From an uncultured Lachnospiraceae bacterium (GTDB lineage: Bacteria; Bacillota; Clostridia; Lachnospirales; Lachnospiraceae): a stretch of DNA of 37,242 nucleotides. The DNA lies in NCBI GenBank assembly GCA_947643615.1, contig CANRWO010000036.1:1-37242 (forward strand), read 5' to 3'. The notes beneath the pieces were generated by a model that was not told where the DNA came from, made no database searches, and saw only the letters and a program-made list of their open reading frames with translations. Below, one piece after another: positions 24,260-31,858 of the stretch (positions are counted from its first letter, which is position 1; each line of letters begins with the position of its first letter). Both the position numbers and the translations under genes were made by a program.

Positions 24260-25336
24260 TTATACTACAACGGGAATGGAAAAGTAGAAGGTCACCCCAT
24301 CCGGCTGATTTGCGACACCGTATGTGAAGCACTGCATAGAAAGTATCTGTGCTACAATTGCCAGTCCAAGACCTGAACCACTGTATTTTGAGTTTCTGTC
24401 ACAGTAAAACTTCGTCCAGATTTTTGGAAGGTTTTCCGGCGGGATGGGCATCCCCTGATTAAAGACAGAAAAATCCAGCATACCGCCACGCTCCTTCAAC
24501 GACAGATCCAAAACACCCCCCGGCCGGACATTTCTTTTTGCATTGACGATCAGATTATTCAGCACCTGCTCCATCCGGCTCCTGTCTGCATTGACATAAA
24601 CAGGCTGCTCCGGCAATTCATATCGCAGTTCAAAATCGGCATCCGGAATATCCATCAGCAGCCTCCCGGCTACAGTCTCCAGAAATTCCACAAAATCGAA
24701 ACGTTCCGGGCGAAGCTGTGCAGCCCCATTTTCCAGGGCAGACAGGTCAAGCAAAGCAGTGATCAGGCTGCTCATGCGCTCCGTTTCCGCTATGATGACC
24801 TGGGCATAATTTTGTCTTTTTGCTTCATCTGTTTCATCCTGCAAACCCTCGGCATATGCCCGGATCACCCCCAGCGGGGTCTTCATTTCATGGGAAAGGT
24901 TATCTGCCAGTTCTTTCCGCTCCGCCAGCAGATGCTTTTTCTGTTCCACATCCTGCTCCAGTTTGCTGTTCACCTTTTCCAGTTTTGAAAACGCTTCCTG
25001 CAGGCTTTCGGCCATAAGATTCAGACTGCAGGAAAGCTCTCCGAATTCATCATGGCCTGCCACCCTGCAAGGCTGGGCAAAATCCAGGTCTGCCATGCTC
25101 CGGGCGGCATCATTCAACTCCGATACAGGCTTTGTAATAAACCTTGCCATCCATAAGTCGATTACACAGATCAATGCGGCAACAAAGGCAAGCCAAATCA
25201 TAAAAGAAACATCTGCATTCAGAGGCAATTCGGTAAAAAATACATAAGACAGCACCAGGATAACACCCATCAGTTTTGATGCCAGCAGTATTTTCTTCCG
25301 TATGCCGAAAACATTTCTATTGCCACTTATTTTCAT
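24260..25336 (-). CDS. short-loop sensor histidine kinase
   Basis: A 358-residue kinase with two membrane segments (about 19-34 and 45-64) joined by only about ten residues, so it has no real extracytoplasmic sensor. A HAMP domain (about 66-118), a coiled coil (about 115-145), H-box LSHEMKTPLGVIRAY with His149, N-box LNNLIVNAKRN, a weak G1 region (FNQGMPIP) and G2 GSGLGLAIVAQ follow. Kinases with such short loops often read the state of an adjacent ABC transporter. Its ATG overlaps the regulator stop by 4 bp. Confidence 0.9.
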   Translation of the reverse strand: MKISGNRNVFGIRKKILLASKLMGVILVLSYVFFTELPLNADVSFMIWLAFVAALICVIDLWMARFITKPVSELNDAARSMADLDFAQPCRVAGHDEFGELSCSLNLMAESLQEAFSKLEKVNSKLEQDVEQKKHLLAERKELADNLSHEMKTPLGVIRAYAEGLQDETDEAKRQNYAQVIIAETERMSSLITALLDLSALENGAAQLRPERFDFVEFLETVAGRLLMDIPDADFELRYELPEQPVYVNADRSRMEQVLNNLIVNAKRNVRPGGVLDLSLKERGGMLDFSVFNQGMPIPPENLPKIWTKFYCDRNSKYSGSGLGLAIVAQILSMQCFTYGVANQPDGVTFYFSIPVVV

Positions 25337-26010
25337 GCCGTCACCTCGAATTTGTAACCTGAACGAATCAGCGTTACAATGTGCCTCCCCTCGTTACCTA
25401 ATTTCTGGCGGAGAGTTTTGATATGCGTGTCCACTGTTCTTGTGGTCCCTTCAAAATCATAACCCCATATCCTGTTAAGCAGCTGCTCCCGGGTAAAAAC
25501 CCGTCCGGGATTTGACATTAGAAAATGAAGCAGCTCATACTCCTTATAGGTCAGGGTAATTTCCTGGCCGTCCAGAAATACTTTATGTGAAGCAGGAATT
25601 ACTGCAATTTTTCCTCCATTCACAGTGTCTACGGTGTCTGTTGGACTGGCAGAAGTACGCCGCAGCAAAACATTTGCTTTCGCAAGCAGCACTTTAGGAC
25701 TGAATGGCTTTGTCATGTAATCATCTGCGCCCAGGCCATAGCCTTTCAGCTTATCATCCTCGCCGCCCTTGGCAGTTAACATGATAATAGGGATATTGCT
25801 GATTTCCCTTGCCATTTTACAGACGGAAAAGCCATCAATGAGAGGCATCATAATATCCAGTATCATTAAATCCATTGGATTGCTCTTCAATACCATCAGC
25901 GCATCCACACCATCGTCCGCTGTATAGCAGGCATGGCCGCCCCGCCGCATATATTCTGTGATAATCTCCTGCATATTCTTTTCGTCTTCAACAATCAGAA
26001 TGTTTGCCAT
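25333..26010 (-). CDS. OmpR-family response regulator of the short-loop kinase
   Basis: A 225-residue regulator: receiver domain with Glu8-Asp9 pocket, phospho-acceptor Asp52 in MILDIMMPLIDG, Lys in LTAKGG, and a winged helix ending in TLIRSGYKFEV. The start at 26010 uses GAGG at the end of the 49-bp leader element (copy B) as its ribosome binding site. It forms one operon with the kinase and probably activates the ABC operon through the TTCACA repeats at 24217-24244. Confidence 0.92.
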   Translation of the reverse strand: MANILIVEDEKNMQEIITEYMRRGGHACYTADDGVDALMVLKSNPMDLMILDIMMPLIDGFSVCKMAREISNIPIIMLTAKGGEDDKLKGYGLGADDYMTKPFSPKVLLAKANVLLRRTSASPTDTVDTVNGGKIAVIPASHKVFLDGQEITLTYKEYELLHFLMSNPGRVFTREQLLNRIWGYDFEGTTRTVDTHIKTLRQKLGNEGRHIVTLIRSGYKFEVTA

Positions 26011-26013
26011 AGT

Positions 26014-26055
26014 TTACCTCATTTCTGCGCTGCTTTGTTGCGCAAAGCCATACAT
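26014..26055 (-). CDS. possible 13-codon leader peptide (MYGFAQQSSAEMR)
   Basis: An ATG at 26055 opens 13 codons and a TAA that ends 3 nt before the regulator start. The peptide shares MYGF-x-QQ and EMR with the frame opened by copy A of the element at 10721. No classical ribosome binding site precedes it (only AAGC-type sequence), so translation is uncertain; conservation may reflect RNA structure instead. Confidence 0.35.
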   Translation of the reverse strand: MYGFAQQSSAEMR

Positions 26056-26065
26056 GGCTTACAAG
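26017..26065 (-). repeat. 49-bp conserved leader element, copy B
   Basis: On the minus strand it begins CTTGTAAGCC and ends GAAATGAGG; 42 of 49 positions match copy A (10711-10759). It contains two overlapping inverted repeats, AAGCCATGTATGGCTT and GCTTTG-N5-CAAAGC, which share GCTT and so cannot form together. It lies in the untranslated leader of the regulator gene, after a promoter at 26084-26112. Confidence 0.7.
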
Positions 26066-26083
26066 CTTTTGACACCCATATTG

Positions 26084-26112
26084 ATTATAGCATTTTCGTT
26101 TCCTGTTTGCCA
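26084..26112 (-). promoter_or_regulatory. promoter of the regulator/short-loop kinase operon
   Basis: Minus strand TATAAT (26084-26089) with a weak GTGGCA -35 (about 26108-26113) 18 bp upstream. Transcription would start near 26077 and include the whole 49-bp element in a leader of about 67 nt. Confidence 0.5.
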
Positions 26113-26139
26113 CAAAACGAAATAATTCTCAAAGCGCAA

Positions 26140-26168
26140 ATGACAAAATAGCGACGAGATGCTATAAT
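26140..26168 (+). promoter_or_regulatory. promoter of the nuclease gene
   Basis: ATGACA (26140-26145, five of six -35 positions), 17 bp, TATAAT (26163-26168). It drives the rightward nuclease gene; the AGAGAGG site and ATG follow at 26176-26192. Confidence 0.7.
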
Positions 26169-26189
26169 AAGAGAAAGAGAGGTACATTT

Positions 26190-27038
26190 ATGCCGAACAC
26201 AAACAAAACCATTCAGCAGTTAAATTTGGAAGACGATTTCCTTTTTGCAAAGGTAATGAGCGATCAGGAGGTCTGCAGAAAAGTTTTAGAAAAAATACTA
26301 GATGTTTCGATACGGGAAGTTTCCGTACCTGCCACACAGAAAACCATCAATATGCTCTATGACGGAAAAGGTATCCGACTCGACGTATACCTTAACGATG
26401 ATGAGGGAACGGTATATAATGTGGAGATGGAACGCGGTAAGCATAAAAAAGCCATCCTTCCCAAGAGGTCAAGGTACTATCAGGGAAACATCGACCTTGA
26501 CATCATTTCCGCAGGAGAAGATTACAGGAAACTGAAAAAATCCTTTGTCATCTTCATCTGCACCTTTGATCCGTTTGGAGACCGGCGCCATTTATACACC
26601 TTTGAAAACAGGTGCGTGGAAAACCCTTCCCTCACACTGGGAGATGAAACCACCAAGATTTTCCTGAACACAAAGGGCAATATGCACGATGTCGATCCGG
26701 AAATGCAGGAATTTCTCTCTTATGTGGAGAACACAACAGATGACTTTGCAGCGCAGGCCAGGAGCCCACTCATAAAAGAGATCCATAAAAAGGTTACTGA
26801 GGTAAAAGAAAGTAAGGAAATGGAGGTCGAGTATATGACTTTATTGCAGAGAGACCGGGAAAATATTGAATTAGGACGCGAAGAAGGACGCGAAGAGGGA
26901 CATAAGGAGGGCACGTTATTTGCTACAAAAATCCTTAAATTGTATAATAAGGGCATGGGTTTTGCCGATATTGCGTCTTCCCTGAAACTTGATCCCCAGT
27001 ATGTCAGCTCTGTTATATCTGATTATGAAAATGATTAA
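26190..27038 (+). CDS. PD-(D/E)XK nuclease / Rpn family putative transposase
   Basis: A 282-residue protein of the family annotated as Rpn recombination-promoting nuclease or PD-(D/E)XK transposase. The nuclease core is visible in GIRLDVYLNDDEGTVYNVEME, where Asp and Glu fit the catalytic set, with EME in place of the common EMQ, then LPKRSRYYQGNID. The C-terminal part has the charged repeat GREEGREEGHKEG and a helical tail ending in a helix-turn-helix-like stretch (MGFADIASSLKLDPQYVSSVI), both typical of this family. Single gene with its own promoter and terminator, flanked by leftward operons. These genes are scattered in many copies in gut Clostridia; I see no terminal inverted repeats around it. 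Confidence 0.88.
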   Translation: MPNTNKTIQQLNLEDDFLFAKVMSDQEVCRKVLEKILDVSIREVSVPATQKTINMLYDGKGIRLDVYLNDDEGTVYNVEMERGKHKKAILPKRSRYYQGNIDLDIISAGEDYRKLKKSFVIFICTFDPFGDRRHLYTFENRCVENPSLTLGDETTKIFLNTKGNMHDVDPEMQEFLSYVENTTDDFAAQARSPLIKEIHKKVTEVKESKEMEVEYMTLLQRDRENIELGREEGREEGHKEGTLFATKILKLYNKGMGFADIASSLKLDPQYVSSVISDYEND

Positions 27039-27060
27039 GGTATAAGAAACATACACAATG

Positions 27061-27087
27061 AAGGACCGGTTCCCGCCGGTCCTTTTT
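27061..27087 (+). terminator. intrinsic terminator of the nuclease gene
   Basis: AAGGACCGG (27061-27069), 6-nt loop, CCGGTCCTT (27076-27084) and a T-run to 27087: a perfect 9-bp GC-rich stem, 22 nt after the stop codon. Confidence 0.85.
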
Positions 27088-27145
27088 AACTTTCATTTTA
27101 CACTGTTCAACTCCGCAATAAGCATGAAGTCATCCATATAAAATT

Positions 27146-27700
27146 TTACCCTTCTCGAAGCGTTTCATAAAAAGAGAAGTCAACCAGACCACTTATTTTA
27201 TCCAACGCCCCGCTCTCCAATTCCTTTATCATAAGACATTCGGGACTGGGCAGATGAATATTAGGCCCTGCAGTGATACCGAACTTATAGCTTGGCATAA
27301 ATCCGCGAGGATTATAGTTTTTCGGGTTTCCTTCTACAAGGATAGCCTTAAACCCCAATTCTTTTGCCTTCTCAAATCCATACTCCAACATATCTTTGGA
27401 AATATGCTGCCTTTGCAACTCTGTTTTTACCGCAACAGGTGTCAATATCAATAATTCATTTTCAAACCTGCCCTCAATATGGAAGCGGGAAAGCATGGCA
27501 TAACCGATCACTTCATCATTCTCATCAATTGTCACCAACTCCAGCTCCGGAAGGTAATATTCCCTGGCACGGATTTCTTCCACCAGCCGCCGCACAAGTT
27601 TTCCTTCCTCGGGACTATCAAATTTTGTAAAAACATCTTCAACTAATTCAAGCGATGAGAGCAGATATTGCTTCTCCATAGATTTAATGTTTCGTTTCAT
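27146..27700 (-). CDS. GNAT family N-acetyltransferase
   Basis: A 184-residue acetyltransferase resembling the YhbS branch: beta strands around GYAMLSRFHI, ELLILTPVAV, then the acetyl-CoA loop QRQHISKDMLEYGFEKAKELG, and GFKAILVEGNPKNYNPRGF. The loop normally reads Q/R-x-x-G-x-G/A; here it is QRQHIS, without the glycines, so cofactor binding may be altered. The start at 27700 has GGAGG with a 5-nt spacer, behind a promoter at 27717-27745. The substrate is unknown. Single gene. Confidence 0.85.
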   Translation of the reverse strand: MKRNIKSMEKQYLLSSLELVEDVFTKFDSPEEGKLVRRLVEEIRAREYYLPELELVTIDENDEVIGYAMLSRFHIEGRFENELLILTPVAVKTELQRQHISKDMLEYGFEKAKELGFKAILVEGNPKNYNPRGFMPSYKFGITAGPNIHLPSPECLMIKELESGALDKISGLVDFSFYETLREG

Positions 27701-27716
27701 ATTTTCCTCCAAATAA

Positions 27717-27745
27717 ATCATACCATATTCATTTTTAAATCACAA
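27717..27745 (-). promoter_or_regulatory. promoter of the acetyltransferase gene
   Basis: Minus strand TTGTGA (27740-27745), 17 bp, TATGAT (27717-27722), followed by the GGAGG site of the gene at 27700. Confidence 0.6.
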
Positions 27746-27760
27746 TAATAACCGACTAAA

Positions 27761-28930
27761 TCATGTTTTATACCCTGCTCTCTTTCTTCGTAACCACCAT
27801 GCGGCTATCCCCACCATAAAAGCAGATAAAGCCACCGCAACTGCCGGGCACCATACCATGGCATGAAATGTCTTTCCGGCAAACCTGTATATTTCATTAT
27901 GGATATAAAAATCCTTGCTGACGGAAAGTCTAAGGGGCATAAAATTGGCAAATACATGATTGACTTCAAAGCTTATCATCTTCTCCATGATAAGGAGCAG
28001 TATCCAATAAAAGCTGACTACTACAATTCCTGCCATAATCCTTTCCATCAGAACCGAAATCAGAATTGTCATGGAAATTACAAAAATAAGCGCTATATAG
28101 CCACGGCTGCAGTTCCAGACAAACTGCTTTGCATATGTGATATGGAATACAGAAAAAAAAGTATCTTCACTGCTCTGAATATACTCACCGCTTCCTGAAA
28201 AACCAAAGGGAATCATTTTTACAAAAAAATAAAAAATGACTGCCACAAAATATAATATGCTCCCCACACCGAAAGCCGTGGCAATCCTCGCCAGATCGAG
28301 CCTCTTTTTCCCATTTTTTGCGGACCGGCTGAGTTCCTTCATCTTAGTCTGTGCATCATCAGCAAAAAGAGGCATTATGATGACGGATATCATAATCAGT
28401 ATAAAAGGCATAAGGCTGCCCATGTCACGGTTCAGTAACTTCCATCCTTCCGCAAAGCCTACCCTTAATTCGGTAAGTTCCCCCGCGTTCTCCATAAACA
28501 TCTCTTTTTCACTTTCCGTATAATGAAAATAGCTGCTTTCATCCAGCCGCCGTTTTATCGTCCTTAAACGGTTTTCAAAAAATGAATTGATTTCCCCATC
28601 TGATAATTCTCCTGCCCCTCTGTCCGAATAATTCAGGGCTATCAGTTTTTCTATATTTGTTTCATCCACATAGACCGCCTCCTGAGTATTTTTGAGCATC
28701 ACAATGGCTTCCTCAATACTTCTGTTTCCCGCATTTTCTTTCCCATGCTTCAAATTTTCCCACCCACTTGCCACAAACCCGTCCCCGTCCCACAATTCAT
28801 AGCTCTTTACCGCCTGACAGCTGCTGCTCAACGACAATATAAGGACAACAGCCAAAAAGGCAATAAGCGATTCTGTTTTCAGTATTCTCTTGCTTTCTAC
28901 CTTTATAATAGATTTCACTGTCTTCACCAC
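27761..28930 (-). CDS. ABC-2-like membrane permease, last gene of the lipoprotein-containing ABC operon
   Basis: A 389-residue protein with an N-terminal membrane segment (about 22-40), a long extracytoplasmic region of about 130 residues, and five further hydrophobic segments, ending in a basic tail. It resembles the permease encoded before it and probably pairs with it. The start codon is GTG, immediately after the TAG of the preceding gene, with no clear ribosome binding site, so translation is likely coupled by re-initiation. Substrate unknown. Confidence 0.75.
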   Translation of the reverse strand: MVKTVKSIIKVESKRILKTESLIAFLAVVLILSLSSSCQAVKSYELWDGDGFVASGWENLKHGKENAGNRSIEEAIVMLKNTQEAVYVDETNIEKLIALNYSDRGAGELSDGEINSFFENRLRTIKRRLDESSYFHYTESEKEMFMENAGELTELRVGFAEGWKLLNRDMGSLMPFILIMISVIIMPLFADDAQTKMKELSRSAKNGKKRLDLARIATAFGVGSILYFVAVIFYFFVKMIPFGFSGSGEYIQSSEDTFFSVFHITYAKQFVWNCSRGYIALIFVISMTILISVLMERIMAGIVVVSFYWILLLIMEKMISFEVNHVFANFMPLRLSVSKDFYIHNEIYRFAGKTFHAMVWCPAVAVALSAFMVGIAAWWLRRKRAGYKT

Positions 28931-30157
28931 CTAATTCAAATAATATTTCTTATCCCTTCTCCCCAGCCAAAAAGCAAACACCCCTATATAGATCACTGTC
29001 AGGATCAGAACAACAGCCATATATGGCACCAATATTTTCCCACAGAAGAAAAAGTCTTCCACTACTGCGTCACTGCCAAACTGAAGCGGATAAAACAATT
29101 TCATCTGGCTGTACGTGTTGGACAGCCTTGTCAGGGCTGCAACTGTCAGCACCGAAGCTGCGGAAGTTATCTTCAGATTTCCGGACAGGCAGGACAACAG
29201 CATGATAAAGTTTGCAAATACCAAAACGCCAAGCAGACCTCCAACAATCTTAAAGAGCATTCCTGTACCAATATTTATATTCAAAATACAGTGAAACCAA
29301 TAAGTCTGCGCCGATGCCCCAAAACCTCCAAAAGAAGCAACCGCGCCATGCTCTACGAGCAGCACCCCGATAAAGATCATATAGACAGAAGCTGTAAACA
29401 GATTTCCCGCTGTCCATCTTGCCCGGAAGTCTTTTTTTCTTCCCTTTGCCGCTGATAATGTCAGCTCATTGACACCGCTCAGACTGTCTTTTGCATAGGT
29501 GCATGCAAGGGCAAAAGCAATCACAATAAAGAATACCGGATACTCCAGATCATACCAGTTCATAAAATTGGAGATCCCCTGACAGTATGCAATGCGGACA
29601 GGGGTATTGATCCCGGCGATTTTCTGATCCAGCACCTTGATCTGTGACTCTGTAAATTTCACCAGACCGGCATACTGATTCTCATACATGAGTTGTTCTT
29701 TTACTGCTTCCCGATACTTCCGGTAAAATGCCTCCTGCGAATCCAGAAAGTCATAATCCAGCCCCATCTTGTTATTTCCATTGGACATGTAATAGGAATA
29801 GTAGGCATAATTGATAAAATAATTGGGGTACATATATTTTGTCATTCCTCCGGTGCCTAAAAATCCCCTGTGTTCATCCAGATACTGCTTATCCGCACTG
29901 GCCTCATACTGCTTTTTCAGCTCCTGCAGATATTCACCATCCATTATGCCCTCGATATCCTTTGATGCCTCCTTTAATGCCCGATAAGATGCAAGGCCGC
30001 TTACAACCTCCCCGTTTTTATCAATAGCCCTCCACTGCGAATTCATGTCCAGATAGATAAAGGTATGAAGTGTGGAGAGGATGCACATTGCCATGACAGC
30101 AACAATGGATACCCGGTTCCAGAGTTTCCTGTATTCAAATTTAACCAACATCCTCAT
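28931..30157 (-). CDS. ABC-2-like membrane permease
   Basis: A 408-residue permease with the same plan as its downstream neighbour: N-terminal segment (about 15-35), extracytoplasmic region of about 180 residues, then about five hydrophobic segments and the cytoplasmic motif DSLSGVNELTLSAAKGRKKDF, which corresponds to the ABC-2 loop. The ATG at 30157 has GGAGG 8 nt upstream; a GTG 9 nt earlier lies inside that site. It should work with the ATPase at 30825-31736 and the second permease. Confidence 0.8.
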   Translation of the reverse strand: MRMLVKFEYRKLWNRVSIVAVMAMCILSTLHTFIYLDMNSQWRAIDKNGEVVSGLASYRALKEASKDIEGIMDGEYLQELKKQYEASADKQYLDEHRGFLGTGGMTKYMYPNYFINYAYYSYYMSNGNNKMGLDYDFLDSQEAFYRKYREAVKEQLMYENQYAGLVKFTESQIKVLDQKIAGINTPVRIAYCQGISNFMNWYDLEYPVFFIVIAFALACTYAKDSLSGVNELTLSAAKGRKKDFRARWTAGNLFTASVYMIFIGVLLVEHGAVASFGGFGASAQTYWFHCILNINIGTGMLFKIVGGLLGVLVFANFIMLLSCLSGNLKITSAASVLTVAALTRLSNTYSQMKLFYPLQFGSDAVVEDFFFCGKILVPYMAVVLILTVIYIGVFAFWLGRRDKKYYLN

Positions 30158-30177
30158 AGCTCTCACCTCCGGCTCCC

Positions 30178-30828
30178 CTATTCCTTATAACTGCTTCCAT
30201 CATGGATCACGTTCCATGCGCTGCCCTTACCGTCACGGACAAGGATCAGGTACTGCCACACGCCATCTCCATTGCAGTATTCGCAGACAAAAATATTACT
30301 GCTGTCATACCCTGCCGCAACCCCTTTATCCTCATCATCATAAATCGCCAGCACTCTCGGATCGATACACATATAAGTCACCATCTTTGTACTTGGCATG
30401 AATCCAAGTATCTCTGTCACATAAATCCGTGCGGCAGCATAGGCTTCCGTAATTTCCCGTGTGTCAAACCTGCTTGTATAAAATGACCCGGACATATCAA
30501 AGGAATAATTGTCCTCATCCGGTGAACCTCCTTCCACCAGACCGTCAGCCTCCTGAATCATATCCTCCCGCTCCTGACGGTAATTTTTCAGTTCCTCCTC
30601 AAGCTTTGCATCTGTCTGTTCCTCCACACTGCCCTCATTATTCTCCGGGATTGGTGTCTGCATCTGGGATTCCCCCTGTATCTGTGTATCAGAATCATCC
30701 TCTCCTATGACAGATGATTCTATCTGTATCGGCGTATCCGGTTCGTTCCCCCTTTCCTTTACACATCCTGCCAGACCCACGACCACTGCAAATGCCGCCA
30801 TTGTTGTAAACAATTTCTGATTCTTCAT
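30178..30828 (-). CDS. lipoprotein of the ABC operon, function unknown
   Basis: A 216-residue protein with a perfect lipobox LAGC (Cys22), a low-complexity linker rich in Glu, Gln, Asp and Pro (about 25-100), and a C-terminal globular part (FDMSGSFYTSRFDTREITEAY onward in the same region) containing several Tyr and Cys. No family recognised. The start at 30828 overlaps the ATPase stop by 4 bp. It would sit on the outer face of the membrane, as a substrate-binding, immunity or chaperone-like partner of the exporter (inference). Confidence 0.78.
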   Translation of the reverse strand: MKNQKLFTTMAAFAVVVGLAGCVKERGNEPDTPIQIESSVIGEDDSDTQIQGESQMQTPIPENNEGSVEEQTDAKLEEELKNYRQEREDMIQEADGLVEGGSPDEDNYSFDMSGSFYTSRFDTREITEAYAAARIYVTEILGFMPSTKMVTYMCIDPRVLAIYDDEDKGVAAGYDSSNIFVCEYCNGDGVWQYLILVRDGKGSAWNVIHDGSSYKE

Positions 30829-31736
30829 TTCCTGTTCCTCTCTTTCCATCCAGAATTTTCTTCCATAATTCCGCCTGCAAAAACATAGTAATCTTCCAAT
30901 GTCGGCTCTGCCCGGCTGCCCTCTGCCTCCGGATATTCCTCCCCGACGAAACGCACCTGCACTTCACTTCCCTTCTGCTTTAAATGGATGACAGAGCGCT
31001 CTTTCCTGAGCTTCCGGTATCCCTTCTGGCTGACTACTGCTTCCCAGACCTGTCCCCGGACTTTCCGAACCAGTTCCTCCACGTTCCCAGTCTCCAGAAC
31101 CTTCCCTTTCTTTACCACTACAAGCTCCGTGGCGATGGCTTCGATATCTGACACAATGTGGGTGGACAGCAGCACGATCTTATCCTTGCCCATATCACTG
31201 ATGATATTGGAAAAACGGATACGCTCTTTCGGATCAAGCCCGGCAGTGGGTTCATCCAGTATCAGTATCTTCGGTTCGTTGATGATCGCCTGAGCGATCC
31301 CTATCCTCCGCTTCATGCCGCCCGAAAAAGTCTTCACTTTCTTGTCTGCCACTTCTGACAAGTTTACAAATTCGAGGACCTCCATGATCCTATCCTTCAG
31401 CTTTGTCTCCGGTATGCCCTTCAGGACACCCATATATTCCAGAAAATCTTTTGCCGTAAATCCGGGATAAACACTATAATCCTGTGGCATATACCCGATC
31501 AGGCTGCGGTATCCTTCATCCATGTCAAAAATATCCTTCCCGCCATACCGGATGTTTCCTTTTGTGGGAAAGTCCACCGTAGCCATCATCCGCATAAGGG
31601 TACTTTTTCCCGCACCGTTTTCTCCCAATAGTCCGTAGATCCCTCTTCGGAGTGTAAAGCTGACATCCTGCAGCGCTTCTTTTTTTCTGTAAGATTTGCA
31701 TAGATGTTCCACCTGCAATTCCATATTTGATTCCAT
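30825..31736 (-). CDS. ABC transporter ATP-binding protein
   Basis: A 303-residue ATPase: Walker A GENGAGKST, signature FSGGMKRRIG, Walker B ILILDEPTAGLDP and switch His in LLSTHIVSD. It carries a C-terminal domain of about 80 residues. The start at 31736 has AGGAGG with a 7-nt spacer; a second in-frame ATG four codons later lacks one. First gene of the operon ATPase-lipoprotein-permease-permease. Transcription appears to begin within the terminator hairpin of the upstream triad, under control of TAACAC-type repeats. Confidence 0.93.
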   Translation of the reverse strand: MESNMELQVEHLCKSYRKKEALQDVSFTLRRGIYGLLGENGAGKSTLMRMMATVDFPTKGNIRYGGKDIFDMDEGYRSLIGYMPQDYSVYPGFTAKDFLEYMGVLKGIPETKLKDRIMEVLEFVNLSEVADKKVKTFSGGMKRRIGIAQAIINEPKILILDEPTAGLDPKERIRFSNIISDMGKDKIVLLSTHIVSDIEAIATELVVVKKGKVLETGNVEELVRKVRGQVWEAVVSQKGYRKLRKERSVIHLKQKGSEVQVRFVGEEYPEAEGSRAEPTLEDYYVFAGGIMEENSGWKERNRK

Positions 31737-31777
31737 CCAATTGCCTCCTGTTCTGATAGATTTCCTGCCCGCATAAA

Positions 31778-31816
31778 AACACCCGGTCAGGATATATACT
31801 ATCCTAAACGGGTGTT
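31778..31816 (-). terminator. terminator of the regulator-kinase-accessory triad, overlapping the next promoter
   Basis: Stem AACACCCG (31778-31785) with CGGGTGTT (31809-31816), plus an inner stem AGGATA (31789-31794) with TATCCT (31800-31805) and a 5-nt loop. On the minus strand the stem is followed directly by TTTTT (31775-31779). It lies 43 nt after the accessory gene stop. Confidence 0.75.
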
Positions 31817-31844
31817 GTGTTATTTTTTCGTTATTGATGTGTTA
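31801..31844 (-). promoter_or_regulatory. regulated promoter of the ABC operon with three 11-bp repeats
   Basis: Minus strand TAACAC (31839-31844), TAACGA (31828-31833) and TAACAC (31817-31822) are exactly 11 bp apart. A further 10 bp on lies TAGGAT (31801-31806), a fair -10 hexamer located inside the terminator stem. Same geometry as the promoters at 8435 and 9862 but with another repeat sequence, so probably the target of the regulator at 34052-34708. Confidence 0.65.
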
Positions 31845-31858
31845 TTGGTGTAATATTT

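Noticed and set aside
26190..27087. Nuclease gene as a complete insertion sequence
   Set aside because: It has its own promoter and terminator and no terminal inverted repeats or target duplications that I can see, so it is annotated as a gene only.
28745..29455. Rightward open frame of 236 codons across two permease genes
   Set aside because: Spans the junction of two coupled leftward genes in antisense and resembles no protein.
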